From NCBI RefSeq assembly GCF_049803795.1, contig NZ_JBNAGJ010000004.1, positions 124,001-188,000 on the forward strand: a stretch of DNA of 64,000 nucleotides, read 5' to 3'. Positions 41,712-50,719 of the stretch are shown one piece after another. This DNA is from Thalassobius sp002708925. Its GTDB lineage: Bacteria; Pseudomonadota; Alphaproteobacteria; Rhodobacterales; Rhodobacteraceae. The notes beneath the pieces are model-generated. The model did not search any database. It saw only the letters and a program-made list of their open reading frames with translations, and was not told where the DNA came from. A program made the translations under genes and the position numbers. The stretch's first letter is position 1. Every line of letters begins with the position of its first letter.

Positions 41712-43228
41712 TCCAGCAGGCTTTTCCCTGTCATTTCCGTGGGTTGTTCCAGCCCCATCAGCTCCAGAAGGCTGGGCGCCAGATCGGCCAGACGGCCGCC
41801 GCTGCGCAGCTTGGCGCCTTCGGGGCCGCCCACCAGAATGACGGGCACCGGATTCGTGGTATGCGCGGTATGCGGCCCGCCGGTGACCGGATCGACCATG
41901 GTTTCGCAGTTGCCGTGATCGGCGGTGACGATCATCGCACCGCCCACTTTTTCCAGCGCGGCGACGACACGGGTCAGGCCCTGATCCACGGCCTCGCAGG
42001 CGGCCATCGCGGCCTTCAGATCGCCGGTGTGGCCCACCATATCGGGATTGGCGTAATTGGTGACGATCAGGTCATAGCCATCCTCGATTGCCTTGACGAA
42101 AGCATCGGTTACCTCGCCCGCGCTCATTTCCGGCTGCAAGTCATAGGTGGCCACCTTGGGCGAGGCGGCCATATAGCGATCCTCACCCTCTTCGGGGGCT
42201 TCCTTGCCGCCGTTCAGGAAAAAGGTCACATGCGGGTATTTTTCGGTTTCTGCCAGATGGAACTGGGTTTTGCCCTGCTTGGCCACCCATTCGCCCAGCG
42301 TGTTCACAATGTCGCGCGGGGGAAAAACCGTTTCCATATAGGCGTTATGGCCTTCGGAATATTCCACCATCCCCAGCAGTGCGGCCCAGTCGGGGCGGGT
42401 GCCGGTGTCGAAGGCGTCAAAGCCGGGCTCGGCCACGGCGCGCAGAATCTCGCGCGCGCGATCGGCGCGGAAGTTCAGGCAGAAGAACCCGTCGCCGTCC
42501 TGGGCACCGGCATAGTCGCCGATCACGGTGGCGGTGATGAATTCATCGGATTCTTCGCGCTGATAGGCTGCGTCTACGGCGGCATGAGCGCTGGCCGATT
42601 TGCCGCCTTTGGCGTGGATCATCGCCTCATAGGCCTCGGAAACGCGTTCCCAGCGGTTATCGCGGTCCATGGCATAGTAGCGCCCGGTGACGGTGCCAAT
42701 GCGGGCGTTTTCTGGCAGGGCGGCGGTCAGCTCTTCGAAATAGGTGAAGGCGGATTTGGGGGCAACGTCGCGCCCGTCGGTGACCGCGTGCAGGACCACG
42801 GGCACGCCCGCGGCGGCGATGGCCTGAATGGCGGCGATGATGTGGGTCAGGTGGCCATGCACGCCCCCGTCCGAGACAAGGCCCATCAGATGCGCGGTGC
42901 CGCCGGTTTTCTTGAGCGTGCCGATAAAGGCGGTCAGGGCGTCGTTTGTCTGAAACGAGCCTTCCTCGATGGCCAGGTCGATCTGGCCCAGGTCCATGGC
43001 CACCACGCGGCCCGCGCCGATATTGGTGTGGCCCACCTCGGAGTTGCCCATCTGGCCCGTCGGCAGGCCCACATCGCGGCCGTGGGTGATCAGCGTATTG
43101 TTCGGGCATTCGGCCATCAGCCGGTCGAAAGTTGGGGTGTGGGCCTGATACGGGGCGTTATATTTGGTTTCCGAGGACAGGCCCCAGCCGTCCAGAATGC
43201 ACAATACAACGGGTTTGGGTGTGGTCAT
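41708..43228 (-). CDS. gpmI: 2,3-bisphosphoglycerate-independent phosphoglycerate mutase
   Basis: A 506-residue Mn-dependent glycolytic enzyme interconverting 3- and 2-phosphoglycerate. The N terminus PVVLCILDGWGLS carries metal Asp, GQMGNSEVGHTNIGAGR holds the phospho-Ser, and the C-terminal TNYANPDMVGHTGD and TADHGNCETM give the remaining metal ligands. It leads the operon with the EnvC-like, ctpA and rppH genes. Confidence 0.96.
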   Translation of the reverse strand: MTTPKPVVLCILDGWGLSSETKYNAPYQAHTPTFDRLMAECPNNTLITHGRDVGLPTGQMGNSEVGHTNIGAGRVVAMDLGQIDLAIEEGSFQTNDALTAFIGTLKKTGGTAHLMGLVSDGGVHGHLTHIIAAIQAIAAAGVPVVLHAVTDGRDVAPKSAFTYFEELTAALPENARIGTVTGRYYAMDRDNRWERVSEAYEAMIHAKGGKSASAHAAVDAAYQREESDEFITATVIGDYAGAQDGDGFFCLNFRADRAREILRAVAEPGFDAFDTGTRPDWAALLGMVEYSEGHNAYMETVFPPRDIVNTLGEWVAKQGKTQFHLAETEKYPHVTFFLNGGKEAPEEGEDRYMAASPKVATYDLQPEMSAGEVTDAFVKAIEDGYDLIVTNYANPDMVGHTGDLKAAMAACEAVDQGLTRVVAALEKVGGAMIVTADHGNCETMVDPVTGGPHTAHTTNPVPVILVGGPEGAKLRSGGRLADLAPSLLELMGLEQPTEMTGKSLLE

Positions 43229-43358
43229 GTCGCGAGGGCTCCGTCAGATTTGCCCTGCTTCTAACGGCTTCGGGCGTGAGGGTGAACCTCTGTTGGCGTC
43301 ACAGGGGGGAATATGGGCGTCTTTCGCCGGTTTGGTGCAATCGGTGGGCGTGGAATTT

Positions 43359-43380
43359 GAGTATTTACAGAGCAAAGAAG
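43359..43380 (-). repeat. Dispersed 3'-end motif, copy 5 (downstream of rlmH)
   Basis: Plus strand GAGTATTTACAGAGC then AAAGAAG. In the rlmH direction it begins 4 nt after the stop codon. It is the most diverged copy. Confidence 0.55.
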
Positions 43381-43384
43381 GAGG

Positions 43385-43855
43385 TCAGGCGCGGTGATAG
43401 GGGCTGCCGGCGAGGATGGAAGCGGCGCGGTAGAGCTGTTCGGTGAGCATGGCGCGGGCCAGCATGTGGGGCCAGACCATCTTGCCGAAGGAGAGGCTGA
43501 AATCGGCCTGCGCGCGCAGGGTCGGATCGAGCCCGTCGGCGCCGCCGATCAGAAAGGCCAGATCGCTGCGGCCGGTGTCGCGGAAGCTGGCCAGTTTGCT
43601 GGCAAACTCAGGGGAGCTGAGAAGTGCGCCGCGTTCATCCAGGGTGCAGATGGCCGCCCCTTTGGGGATGGCGCGTTCCAGCAGGGGGGCCTGGCTGCGC
43701 ATACCGCCGCTTTTGCGGTCATCGACCTCGTGGATTTTGGCGGGGCCAAGCCCAAGAGTGCGCCCGGTTCGGTCGAACCGGGTCAGGTAGTCGTCGATCA
43801 GCTCGCGTTCGGGGCCTTTGCGCAGGCGTCCGACCGCGCAGATATGAATGCGCAT
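43385..43855 (-). CDS. rlmH: 23S rRNA pseudouridine-1915 N3-methyltransferase
   Basis: A 156-residue SPOUT methyltransferase acting on the assembled 70S ribosome. It contains the knot region FLIGGADGLDP and the C-terminal SLSFGKMVWPHMLARAMLTE, QLYRAASILAGSPYHRA, which is highly conserved. The ATG overlaps the rsfS stop by 1 base (TGATG), the usual rsfS-rlmH pair. A long in-frame upstream extension is only read-through of rsfS DNA. Confidence 0.96.
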   Translation of the reverse strand: MRIHICAVGRLRKGPERELIDDYLTRFDRTGRTLGLGPAKIHEVDDRKSGGMRSQAPLLERAIPKGAAICTLDERGALLSSPEFASKLASFRDTGRSDLAFLIGGADGLDPTLRAQADFSLSFGKMVWPHMLARAMLTEQLYRAASILAGSPYHRA

Positions 43856-44220
43856 CAGCCCTCGGAGCTTGGGGTGCCGGCGGGCATCCACATTTTCTCG
43901 ATCTGGTAGAATTCGCGGACTTCGGGGCGGAAGACGTGGACGATAACGTCGCCGGTGTCGATCAGAACCCAATCGCCGGCTTCTTTGCCTTCCATGCGGC
44001 TGGTGCGGCCGAATTCCTGTTTGACGCGTTCGACCAGCTTTTCCGAAATGGCTGCGACCTGGCGGGACGAACGCCCCGAGCAGACGACCATATAGTCGCC
44101 GATCGAAGATTTGCCGCGCAGGTCGATCTGCACGATGTCTTCGGCTTTGTCGTCATCCAGAGAGCTGAGGATAAGCGCCAGCAGGCGTTCGCTGGTTGTG
44201 CTGTTGGGGGATGCGGGCAT
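43855..44220 (-). CDS. rsfS: Ribosomal silencing factor
   Basis: A 121-residue protein that binds uL14 and blocks subunit joining in starvation. Motifs AEDIVQIDLRGKSSIGDYMV, RSSRQVAAISEKLVERVK, GDWVLIDTGDVIVHVF are those of RsfS/Iojap. Its start codon overlaps the stop of a 17-codon leader frame that has a strong ribosome site, while its own upstream sequence is weaker, suggesting coupled translation. Confidence 0.94.
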   Translation of the reverse strand: MPASPNSTTSERLLALILSSLDDDKAEDIVQIDLRGKSSIGDYMVVCSGRSSRQVAAISEKLVERVKQEFGRTSRMEGKEAGDWVLIDTGDVIVHVFRPEVREFYQIEKMWMPAGTPSSEG

Positions 44221-44273
44221 TACAGCCCCCGTTTGTGCAGTCGATGCTGCGCTAAGGTCGATTGACAGGACAT
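44220..44273 (-). CDS. Possible 17-residue leader peptide coupled to rsfS
   Basis: AGGAGG with good spacing precedes ATG at 44273. The frame encodes MSCQSTLAQHRLHKRGL and stops in TAATG, sharing a base with the rsfS start. The ribosome site is stronger than that of rsfS, so ribosomes terminating here could reinitiate at rsfS. Confidence 0.4.
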   Translation of the reverse strand: MSCQSTLAQHRLHKRGL

Positions 44274-44462
44274 TGTCCTCCTAAGGGTTTTGCGCCGCCC
44301 AAGTCCCGGCGCTGGACAGTTTCAGGCTAGCACCGCATATGTGAAATCTCAACGGATCCTTCAAGAGGCGATATCGCCCGCTGTGTTACGCTAAGTGCGA
44401 GACAGGGGCCGCGAGGGCAGGGCCACAGGCCCTGACCGAGGTATCAAGCGCGCCGAAGGCGC

Positions 44463-45794
44463 TCAATCGGATTGGGTTTGCAGCTTCGATCCGGGCAGGA
44501 CGGTGACTTCGCGCTGCGGGAACGGGATCGAGATTTCATGCGCCTGAAACGCATCCCACAGCGCCAGATAGACATTGCCCCGGATATTGGTCAGCCCGCC
44601 CGTGGGATCCTCGATCCAGAACCGCAGGATATAATCCACGCTGGAATCTCCGAAGCCCACGATATGGCAGACCGGGGGTTTGAAGCTCAGCACCCGATCC
44701 ACTGACTGGGCTGCCTCGATCGCGATTTGACGCACCTTGTGAGGGTCATCGTGATAGGCGGTGCCAAAGTGGATATCCAGCCGGACATAGGCGTTCGAGT
44801 GGGACCAGTTCACCACCTGCCCGGTGATCAGATCCTCATTGGGGATCAGGTATTCCTTGCCGTCCCGTGTCACGACACTGACGTAGCGCGCCCCCAGCGA
44901 GTTGATCCAGCCAAAGGTCTCGCCCAGGGAAATCACGTCGCCGGGCTTGATGGATTTGTCCAGCAGGATGATGATCCCCGACACCAGGTTCGACACCACT
45001 TTTTGCAGGCCAAAGCCCAGGCCCACACCAATCGCGCCGGACAGAACCGCCAGCCCGGTCAGGTCCACGCCAACGACCCGCAGTCCGAGAAAGAAAGCCG
45101 CGCCATACAGGACGACTTGCAGGAATTTGATCGCCAGCACCTGCATAGAGGGGCTGATGTCCTGGTTTTTCCGGATCGTGGTCGAAGCCGAGCCAGACAG
45201 GAACCGCGCCGCCGCCATCAGCACCGCCAGCAGCAGAATGGCCTGCACGATCAGCCACAGCGACAGACGGGTTTCCCCCAGGTGAAAGGCAACACTGTCC
45301 AGCAGGTTCTGGCTTGCGTGGGTCAGGTTCAGGATCGACAGGGTGACCCAGATCCAGCCGGCATAGCGCACCAGTCCGCGCAGAAAGCTGTTACTGATCA
45401 GCCGGGTGACGATGGCGATCACCAGCCAGGCCAGCGCCAGCTGCGCGATGATGCTCAGCAGATACGAGCGGGACGGCCAGGTGAGCTCTCGCATCAGCCA
45501 TACCGTCGGCCAGATCGTCCCCACGAAAACGATCAGCCGCATTCTTCGGTGGATAAGCACCAGAAACCGCATCCGCCACATTGGCCAGCCTTCGCGGGTG
45601 CGCATCCAGTTCTGGAACCGGGGCGCCAGAATTTTGGCCGCCAGATGCGCAAGCAGCAGCAACCCCAGGGCAATCAGCACCTGATAGGCGTTCCAGGTCC
45701 GCAACAGGCCGGTGACGAATTGCTCGGCTTGGGACAGCAGATCAATGACCAGCTCTGCGGATGTTTGTGGTGGGGTCTGCTCGGTTTCCTCCAT
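44463..45794 (-). CDS. MscS-family mechanosensitive ion channel
   Basis: A 443-residue inner-membrane protein. Several membrane helices fill residues about 35-250, followed by the MscS pore helix (VLSGAIGVGLGFGLQKVVSN, with the Gly/Ala packing face), the beta domain (KSIKPGDVISLGETFGWINS, EYLIPNEDLITGQVVNWS) and an alpha/beta C-terminal domain. It releases solutes on hypo-osmotic shock. The larger N-terminal membrane part places it among the longer MscS/YbdG/MscM-like members. Start ATG 45794; no strong ribosome site. Confidence 0.9.
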   Translation of the reverse strand: MEETEQTPPQTSAELVIDLLSQAEQFVTGLLRTWNAYQVLIALGLLLLAHLAAKILAPRFQNWMRTREGWPMWRMRFLVLIHRRMRLIVFVGTIWPTVWLMRELTWPSRSYLLSIIAQLALAWLVIAIVTRLISNSFLRGLVRYAGWIWVTLSILNLTHASQNLLDSVAFHLGETRLSLWLIVQAILLLAVLMAAARFLSGSASTTIRKNQDISPSMQVLAIKFLQVVLYGAAFFLGLRVVGVDLTGLAVLSGAIGVGLGFGLQKVVSNLVSGIIILLDKSIKPGDVISLGETFGWINSLGARYVSVVTRDGKEYLIPNEDLITGQVVNWSHSNAYVRLDIHFGTAYHDDPHKVRQIAIEAAQSVDRVLSFKPPVCHIVGFGDSSVDYILRFWIEDPTGGLTNIRGNVYLALWDAFQAHEISIPFPQREVTVLPGSKLQTQSD

Positions 45795-46041
45795 TCCGGT
45801 ATCGTGCACGCAGGGCCGCACGGGGGCAAGCCCCAAGCGACGGCGCGATATGCGCCCCCTTGATAGAATCCCTCAGGCAGAGTATCTGCCCCTGCATGAC
45901 ACGGATTTTTGACATGGATGATCGCGCGCGCCTGCCCTGGCGGTTTTTTGGTGCGACGCACACTGTTCTGGCCCGCCTATAAGGCGCGCCCATCCCTGTC
46001 ACACCCTGAACATACCTGAAGACAATCCACGGGAGAGGACC

Positions 46042-47451
46042 ATGACCGCCCCGAAGACACTCTATGATAAAATCTGGGACGCCCACGTCGCCCATGAATC
46101 CGAAGACGGCACCTGCCTGCTGTATATCGACCGCCACCTGGTGCACGAAGTCACCAGCCCTCAGGCCTTCGAAGGCCTGCGCATGGCCGGCCGCAAGGTG
46201 CACGCGCCGGACAAAACCATCGCCGTGCCGGACCATAACGTGCCCACCACGCAGGGCCGCGAAAACCCCGAGCTGATGACCGAGGACAGCCGCGTGCAGG
46301 TGGCCGCGCTGGACACCAACGCCAAGGAATTCGGCATCCACTACTATCCGGTGTCGGACGTCCGTCAGGGCATCGTGCACATTGTCGGCCCCGAGCAGGG
46401 CTGGACCCTGCCGGGCATGACCGTTGTGTGCGGCGACAGCCACACCGCGACGCACGGGGCTTTTGGCTCGCTAGCGCATGGCATCGGCACGTCTGAGGTG
46501 GAGCACGTTCTGGCCACTCAGACCCTGATCCAGAAGAAGTCCAAGAATATGAAGGTCGAAATCACCGGCAAGCTGAAGCCCGGTGTGACCGCCAAGGACA
46601 TCACCCTGGCCGTGATCGGTGAAACCGGCACGGGCGGCGGCACCGGCTATGTCATCGAATATTGCGGCGAGGCGATCCGCGATCTGTCGATGGAAGGCCG
46701 CATGACCGTCTGCAACATGGCCATCGAAGGCGGCGCGCGCGCCGGCCTGATCGCGCCGGATGAAACCACCTTTGCCTATGTCAAAGGCCGCCCCCACGCG
46801 CCCAAAGGTGCCGATTGGGACGCTGCCCTGGCCTATTGGAAAACGCTGTTCACCGACGAAGGCGCGCATTTCGATAAGGTCGTCACCCTGAAAGGCGAAG
46901 AGATCGAGCCCGTCGTGACCTGGGGCACCTCGCCCGAGGACGTGCTGCCGATTTCCGCCACCGTGCCCGCGCCCGAGGATTTCAAGGGCGGCAAGGTCGA
47001 GGCCGCCAAGCGCGCCATCGAATACATGGGGCTGGAGGCCGGCCAGAAACTGACCGACATCCAGATCGACACCGTGTTCATCGGGTCCTGCACCAACGGC
47101 CGGATCGAAGACCTGCGCGCCGCCGCCGAGATCCTGAAAGGCAAAAAGATCAAGGACGGGATGCGCGCCATGGTCGTGCCTGGCTCGGGTCTGGTGCGTG
47201 CGCAGGCCGAAGAAGAAGGCCTGGCCGACATCTTCAAAGAGGCCGGGTTCGAATGGCGTCTGGCGGGCTGTTCCATGTGTCTGGCAATGAACCCCGATCA
47301 GCTGTCCGAGGGCGAGCGTTGCGCCTCGACCTCGAACCGCAACTTCGAGGGGCGTCAGGGCTATAAGGGCCGCACCCATCTGGTGTCTCCCGCGATGGCC
47401 GCGGCTGCCGCCATCACCGGCCACCTGACCGACGTCCGCGAGCTGATGTAA
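46042..47451 (+). CDS. leuC: 3-isopropylmalate dehydratase large subunit
   Basis: A 469-residue aconitase-family subunit converting 2- to 3-isopropylmalate in leucine synthesis. The 4Fe-4S Cys residues are in GSCTNGRIEDL and AGCSMCLAMNPDQ; VVCGDSHTATHGAFGSLAHG and PDHNVPTTQ are conserved. GGGAGAGGACC precedes the ATG. The partner leuD follows after an inserted gene of unrelated type. Confidence 0.97.
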   Translation: MTAPKTLYDKIWDAHVAHESEDGTCLLYIDRHLVHEVTSPQAFEGLRMAGRKVHAPDKTIAVPDHNVPTTQGRENPELMTEDSRVQVAALDTNAKEFGIHYYPVSDVRQGIVHIVGPEQGWTLPGMTVVCGDSHTATHGAFGSLAHGIGTSEVEHVLATQTLIQKKSKNMKVEITGKLKPGVTAKDITLAVIGETGTGGGTGYVIEYCGEAIRDLSMEGRMTVCNMAIEGGARAGLIAPDETTFAYVKGRPHAPKGADWDAALAYWKTLFTDEGAHFDKVVTLKGEEIEPVVTWGTSPEDVLPISATVPAPEDFKGGKVEAAKRAIEYMGLEAGQKLTDIQIDTVFIGSCTNGRIEDLRAAAEILKGKKIKDGMRAMVVPGSGLVRAQAEEEGLADIFKEAGFEWRLAGCSMCLAMNPDQLSEGERCASTSNRNFEGRQGYKGRTHLVSPAMAAAAAITGHLTDVRELM

Positions 47452-47466
47452 CCGTTACGTGCCAGA

Positions 47467-47970
47467 ATGTTGAACGCTACGGAAAAAACCAATGCCTGCC
47501 TGGATGCGCTGAAGTCGCATCCGGACAGTTGGGTTGAATACTGTTGCGCTCTGCATGATCTAGAAGCGAACGAAGGATTGTCCGCGTTGTCGGAGGCCGA
47601 GCAGTATGTTCTCTCGGCCTATCAGTTGGATAGCTGTATCCAGTCGAGTGGCTTGTTCAGCTATTTCGAACTTCAGACTGCGTGGGCAGCGAAAGGCGTT
47701 CAGGCCACGGGGGTTCTGGGGCTGACGGGTCTTAACCAGATGTTGGTCCGGGCATTGTCGGCGATGTCTCTGCCCTCAGACGCGACCGAGGCGCAAATTG
47801 CAGAGGCAACTCGCCGCCTTGTCGGAGAATCAGAGGAATTCGCCGGGCTGCTCGATCACTTTGAGCAGCTCGAAGATGACTTCTTCTATCAGGCCGATGC
47901 ACCCGTCGCCGACGCGATCGTATCGTTTGCTGTCATTAATCACGACGCTCTTCTAAGGGCGGAAACATAG
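47467..47970 (+). CDS. DMP19-like (DUF4375-type) hypothetical protein between leuC and leuD
   Basis: A 167-residue acidic, mostly helical protein. The segment AEQYVLSAYQLDSCIQSSGL, FSYFELQTAWAAKGVQATGV resembles the DUF4375 fold of the DNA-mimic protein DMP19, in which the acidic surface imitates DNA and inhibits repressors. The overall charge fits. No clear ribosome site precedes the ATG. It sits 15 bp after leuC and 15 bp before leuD, so it is transcribed with them though it has no known role in leucine synthesis. The domain call is from pattern memory only. Confidence 0.6.
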   Translation: MLNATEKTNACLDALKSHPDSWVEYCCALHDLEANEGLSALSEAEQYVLSAYQLDSCIQSSGLFSYFELQTAWAAKGVQATGVLGLTGLNQMLVRALSAMSLPSDATEAQIAEATRRLVGESEEFAGLLDHFEQLEDDFFYQADAPVADAIVSFAVINHDALLRAET

Positions 47971-47985
47971 GATTGGATTTCCCTA

Positions 47986-48591
47986 ATGGATAAATTCGAA
48001 AAACTGACCGGGATCGCCGCGCCCATGCCGCTGGTGAATATCGACACCGACATGATCATCCCCAAGGTGTTCCTGAAGACGATCAAGCGCTCGGGTCTGG
48101 GCGTGAACCTGTTCGACGAGATGCGCTATGACCGTCAGGGCAATGAGTTGCCTGACTTTGTGCTGAACAAGCCGCAATATCGCGACACTGAAATTCTGGT
48201 GGCGGGCGATAACTTCGGCTGCGGCTCGTCGCGCGAACACGCGCCCTGGGCGATCAAGGATTTCGGCATCAAATGCGTGATTTCGACCTCGTTCGCGGAC
48301 ATCTTCTTTAACAACTGCTTCAAGAACGGCATCCTGCCCATCGTCCTGCCGCAAGAGCAGGTGGACATCCTGATGGAAGACGCCGAACGTGGCGCCAACG
48401 CCCGGATGACAGTGGATCTGGAAGCCCAGGAAATCACCACCTCGGACGGTCAGGTGATCCCCTTTGAGGTGGACGCGTTCAAGAAACACTGCCTTCTGAA
48501 CGGCCTGGACGACATCGGCCTGACACTGGAGAAGGCCGAGGCGATCTCCTCGTATGAGAGCGCCATGAGCGCCGAGCGCCCCTGGGTGTAA
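47986..48591 (+). CDS. leuD: 3-isopropylmalate dehydratase small subunit
   Basis: A 201-residue swivel-domain subunit joining LeuC. Conserved VNIDTDMIIPKVFLKTIKRS, LVAGDNFGCGSSREHAPWAI and NNCFKNGILPI are present; the length is normal. A terminator lies 22 bp downstream. Confidence 0.97.
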   Translation: MDKFEKLTGIAAPMPLVNIDTDMIIPKVFLKTIKRSGLGVNLFDEMRYDRQGNELPDFVLNKPQYRDTEILVAGDNFGCGSSREHAPWAIKDFGIKCVISTSFADIFFNNCFKNGILPIVLPQEQVDILMEDAERGANARMTVDLEAQEITTSDGQVIPFEVDAFKKHCLLNGLDDIGLTLEKAEAISSYESAMSAERPWV

Positions 48592-48613
48592 CCCAAACCG
48601 CCCCGGATGACAG

Positions 48614-48640
48614 AGAGGCCGCCCTTTCGGGCGGTCTTTG
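48614..48640 (+). terminator. Intrinsic terminator of leuD
   Basis: GGCCGCCC-TTTC-GGGCGGTC stem of at least 8 pairs followed by TTTGC, closing the leuC-leuD transcript. Confidence 0.8.
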
Positions 48641-48908
48641 CTATTTGTGGCACATGAACTATGCCCCACAAGATATTGCGTTAACGCCAAATTATTGAGA
48701 GTTCGCCCGCGTGCTTGATGTATTCTGGCACCACATTTGCCACGTTTTCGCCCCAATTTTTGGTTTTTACTGGTCTATCGCTTGTCTCGCTTGGGGAAAG
48801 AAGGCAACATTTGGGCAAGAATGAGGCATACCGCCAAAGCAGGCGGGATCAAGTTGGACACAGGGCGCGGCATCGTATCGCGCTCGGCCAGTTTGAAGGG
48901 ATCGGGCA
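48641..48908. other. Intergenic region before the membrane protein gene
   Basis: A relatively AT-rich stretch (to about 48800) with no supportable gene. It should contain the promoter of the membrane protein gene, whose ribosome site AAGGGATCGG lies at its end. I see no convincing -35/-10 pair. Confidence 0.5.
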
Positions 48909-49754
48909 GTGATCGAGCGATTTGCAGGCGCGGCGTTTCGCGCGTTTTTGGTGGCTATTCTGGTGGCTATGCCATCCGTGTTTCTGCCCGGAACATTTTC
49001 CGATTCCACGGCGCTGGTGCTGATCCTGACGCTGGTGGCCGCGATCCTGACTTTTCTGGAATATAACAGCGAATTCCCCAGCGTGGTCGAGTTCCGCTAT
49101 GCCCCGCCTTTTAACCGGCTGCGCTTTGGGGCGGTTCTGTTTCTGGTGCTGGTTCTGACGATCATCGCGCGCGGTAAGGTGCATCCGTCTGAGCTTAGCC
49201 AGGGGCTGACGGCGATCGGGCGGCTGTTGGGCAATACCATTGATTTCCCGTATTCCCCGGTCCGTCTGGTAGTGCTGATGATGCCCGTCAACGCCCCCAA
49301 AGAGGTGATCGCGGATGTGCGAATCGCGGCGGGGCTGGCCTATTTCGTGTCGCTGGTGATGATGTTCCTTTTCATTGTGCATGTGCGGTTTCTGGGCTGG
49401 CCTGCCCGTAACGGGGCGTTCAATGTCTGGGTGAACCTGCCGATGTTCGATCCGACGATGGGCGATGTGCTGCCGCGGCTCTATCGGGATGCGCGCATTA
49501 ACATTGCGTTAGGGTTTCTTCTGCCATTCTTGATCCCGGCCATTGTGAAGCTGATGTCAACTCTGGTTGACCCGATTTCACTGGCGCATTCGCAGACGCT
49601 GATATGGACGATGACAGCATGGGCATTGGTGCCGGCTTCGATGATTATGCGGGGGATCGCCATTGGGCGCGTCGCCGACATGATCGAGGAAAAGCGCCGT
49701 CGCGCTTACGCCGAGGCCGCCGAAACCGAAGAGCAGGGCTTGCAAACGGCCTGA
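48909..49754 (+). CDS. Hypothetical integral membrane protein (281 aa)
   Basis: About six hydrophobic segments (FLVAILVAMPSVFLPG, ALVLILTLVAAILTFLEY, GAVLFLVLVLTIIARG, LAYFVSLVMMFLFIVHV, IALGFLLPFLIPAIVKL, TAWALVPASMIMRGIA) and a short charged C terminus. The start is GTG 48909 after AAGGGATC. No motif allows a function to be assigned. The stop lies 2 bp before the likely start of the nuclease-like gene, so the two are probably translated together. Confidence 0.75.
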   Translation: MIERFAGAAFRAFLVAILVAMPSVFLPGTFSDSTALVLILTLVAAILTFLEYNSEFPSVVEFRYAPPFNRLRFGAVLFLVLVLTIIARGKVHPSELSQGLTAIGRLLGNTIDFPYSPVRLVVLMMPVNAPKEVIADVRIAAGLAYFVSLVMMFLFIVHVRFLGWPARNGAFNVWVNLPMFDPTMGDVLPRLYRDARINIALGFLLPFLIPAIVKLMSTLVDPISLAHSQTLIWTMTAWALVPASMIMRGIAIGRVADMIEEKRRRAYAEAAETEEQGLQTA

Positions 49755-49756
49755 TT

Positions 49757-50719
49757 GTGCTGCTGTGCCTGCTGGCCGCGCCTCTTTGGGCCGAGCCGCT
49801 GCGGATTGCCACTTTCAATACCGAACTGACGCGCAAGGGGCCTGGGCTGCTGTTGCGCGATGTCTTGCGATCCGAGAAGCAGGTGATGGCGGTGGCCTCT
49901 GTGATTGCGGCGGCCCGGCCCGATGCGATTTTGTTGCAGGGGGTGGACTATGATGCGCAATTGCTGGCGGCCCGCGCGCTGCGGGACCGGGTGACAGAGC
50001 AGGGGCATTTCCTGCAACATGTCTTTGCTTTTCCGCCCAATACCGGGGTGCCCACGGGCTATGATCTGAACGGGGATGGCCGGGCCGAGGGGCCAGCGGA
50101 TGCGCATGGATACGGGCGGTTCGCGGGGCAGGGCGGGATGGTTCTGCTGTCGCGCTATCCGATTGCCGAGGCCGAGGACTATTCGGGTTTGCTCTGGTCC
50201 GAGCTGCCGTGGATTGACCGGCGCGCTCTGGGGCGGGCCTGGGGAGTCGGCGGGCAGGGGCTGCGCCTGGCCTCGGTCGGGCATTGGCGGGTGCGGATTT
50301 CGGGGCCGGATGGGCCGTTGGATCTGCTGGGATTCCACGCCACGCCGCCTGTGTTTGATGGCCCCGAGGATCGTAACGGGCTGCGCAACAAGGATCAGCT
50401 GCTGTTCTGGGCCCATCTGCTGGATGATCTGACGGGGCCGTTTGTTCTGTTGGGGGATGCCAATAACGATCCGGACAAGGGCGAGGGGTTGAAGATGGCG
50501 ATCAACGCGCTGCTGTCGCATCCGCGCCTGACGGATCCGCTGGCGGGCCAGCCCACGGTGGATTGGCGTGGGCTGGGCTTGGGCTGGATGCGGGTGGATT
50601 ATGTGCTGCCTGCACGTGAACTGACGGTACATGATGCCGGAATGGCACCCGCAGCCCCTGAGGCCAGCCGCCACCGGCTGACTTGGGCCGATCTGGGCTG
50701 GGCAGGCAGCTTGCCCTAG
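49757..50719 (+). CDS. Secreted endonuclease/exonuclease/phosphatase (EEP) family protein
   Basis: A 320-residue product from GTG 49757. The N terminus VLLCLLAAPLWAEPLRIATF is a signal peptide followed by the first EEP strand with Asn in ATFNTEL. Later motifs are FVLLGDANNDPDKG (Asp and Asn metal/phosphate residues) and the last His in ASRHRLTWADLGW. The family includes nucleases, lipid phosphatases and sphingomyelinases; the exact substrate is unclear. The true start is uncertain because no clear ribosome site is present and alternative codons (CTG, ATT) lie nearby. Its last 4 bp overlap the convergent epimerase gene. Confidence 0.78.
   Translation: MLLCLLAAPLWAEPLRIATFNTELTRKGPGLLLRDVLRSEKQVMAVASVIAAARPDAILLQGVDYDAQLLAARALRDRVTEQGHFLQHVFAFPPNTGVPTGYDLNGDGRAEGPADAHGYGRFAGQGGMVLLSRYPIAEAEDYSGLLWSELPWIDRRALGRAWGVGGQGLRLASVGHWRVRISGPDGPLDLLGFHATPPVFDGPEDRNGLRNKDQLLFWAHLLDDLTGPFVLLGDANNDPDKGEGLKMAINALLSHPRLTDPLAGQPTVDWRGLGLGWMRVDYVLPARELTVHDAGMAPAAPEASRHRLTWADLGWAGSLP

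Noticed and set aside
41630..43264. Plus-strand open frame (544 codons) opposite gpmI
   Set aside because: Shadow of gpmI; composition unlike a folded protein.
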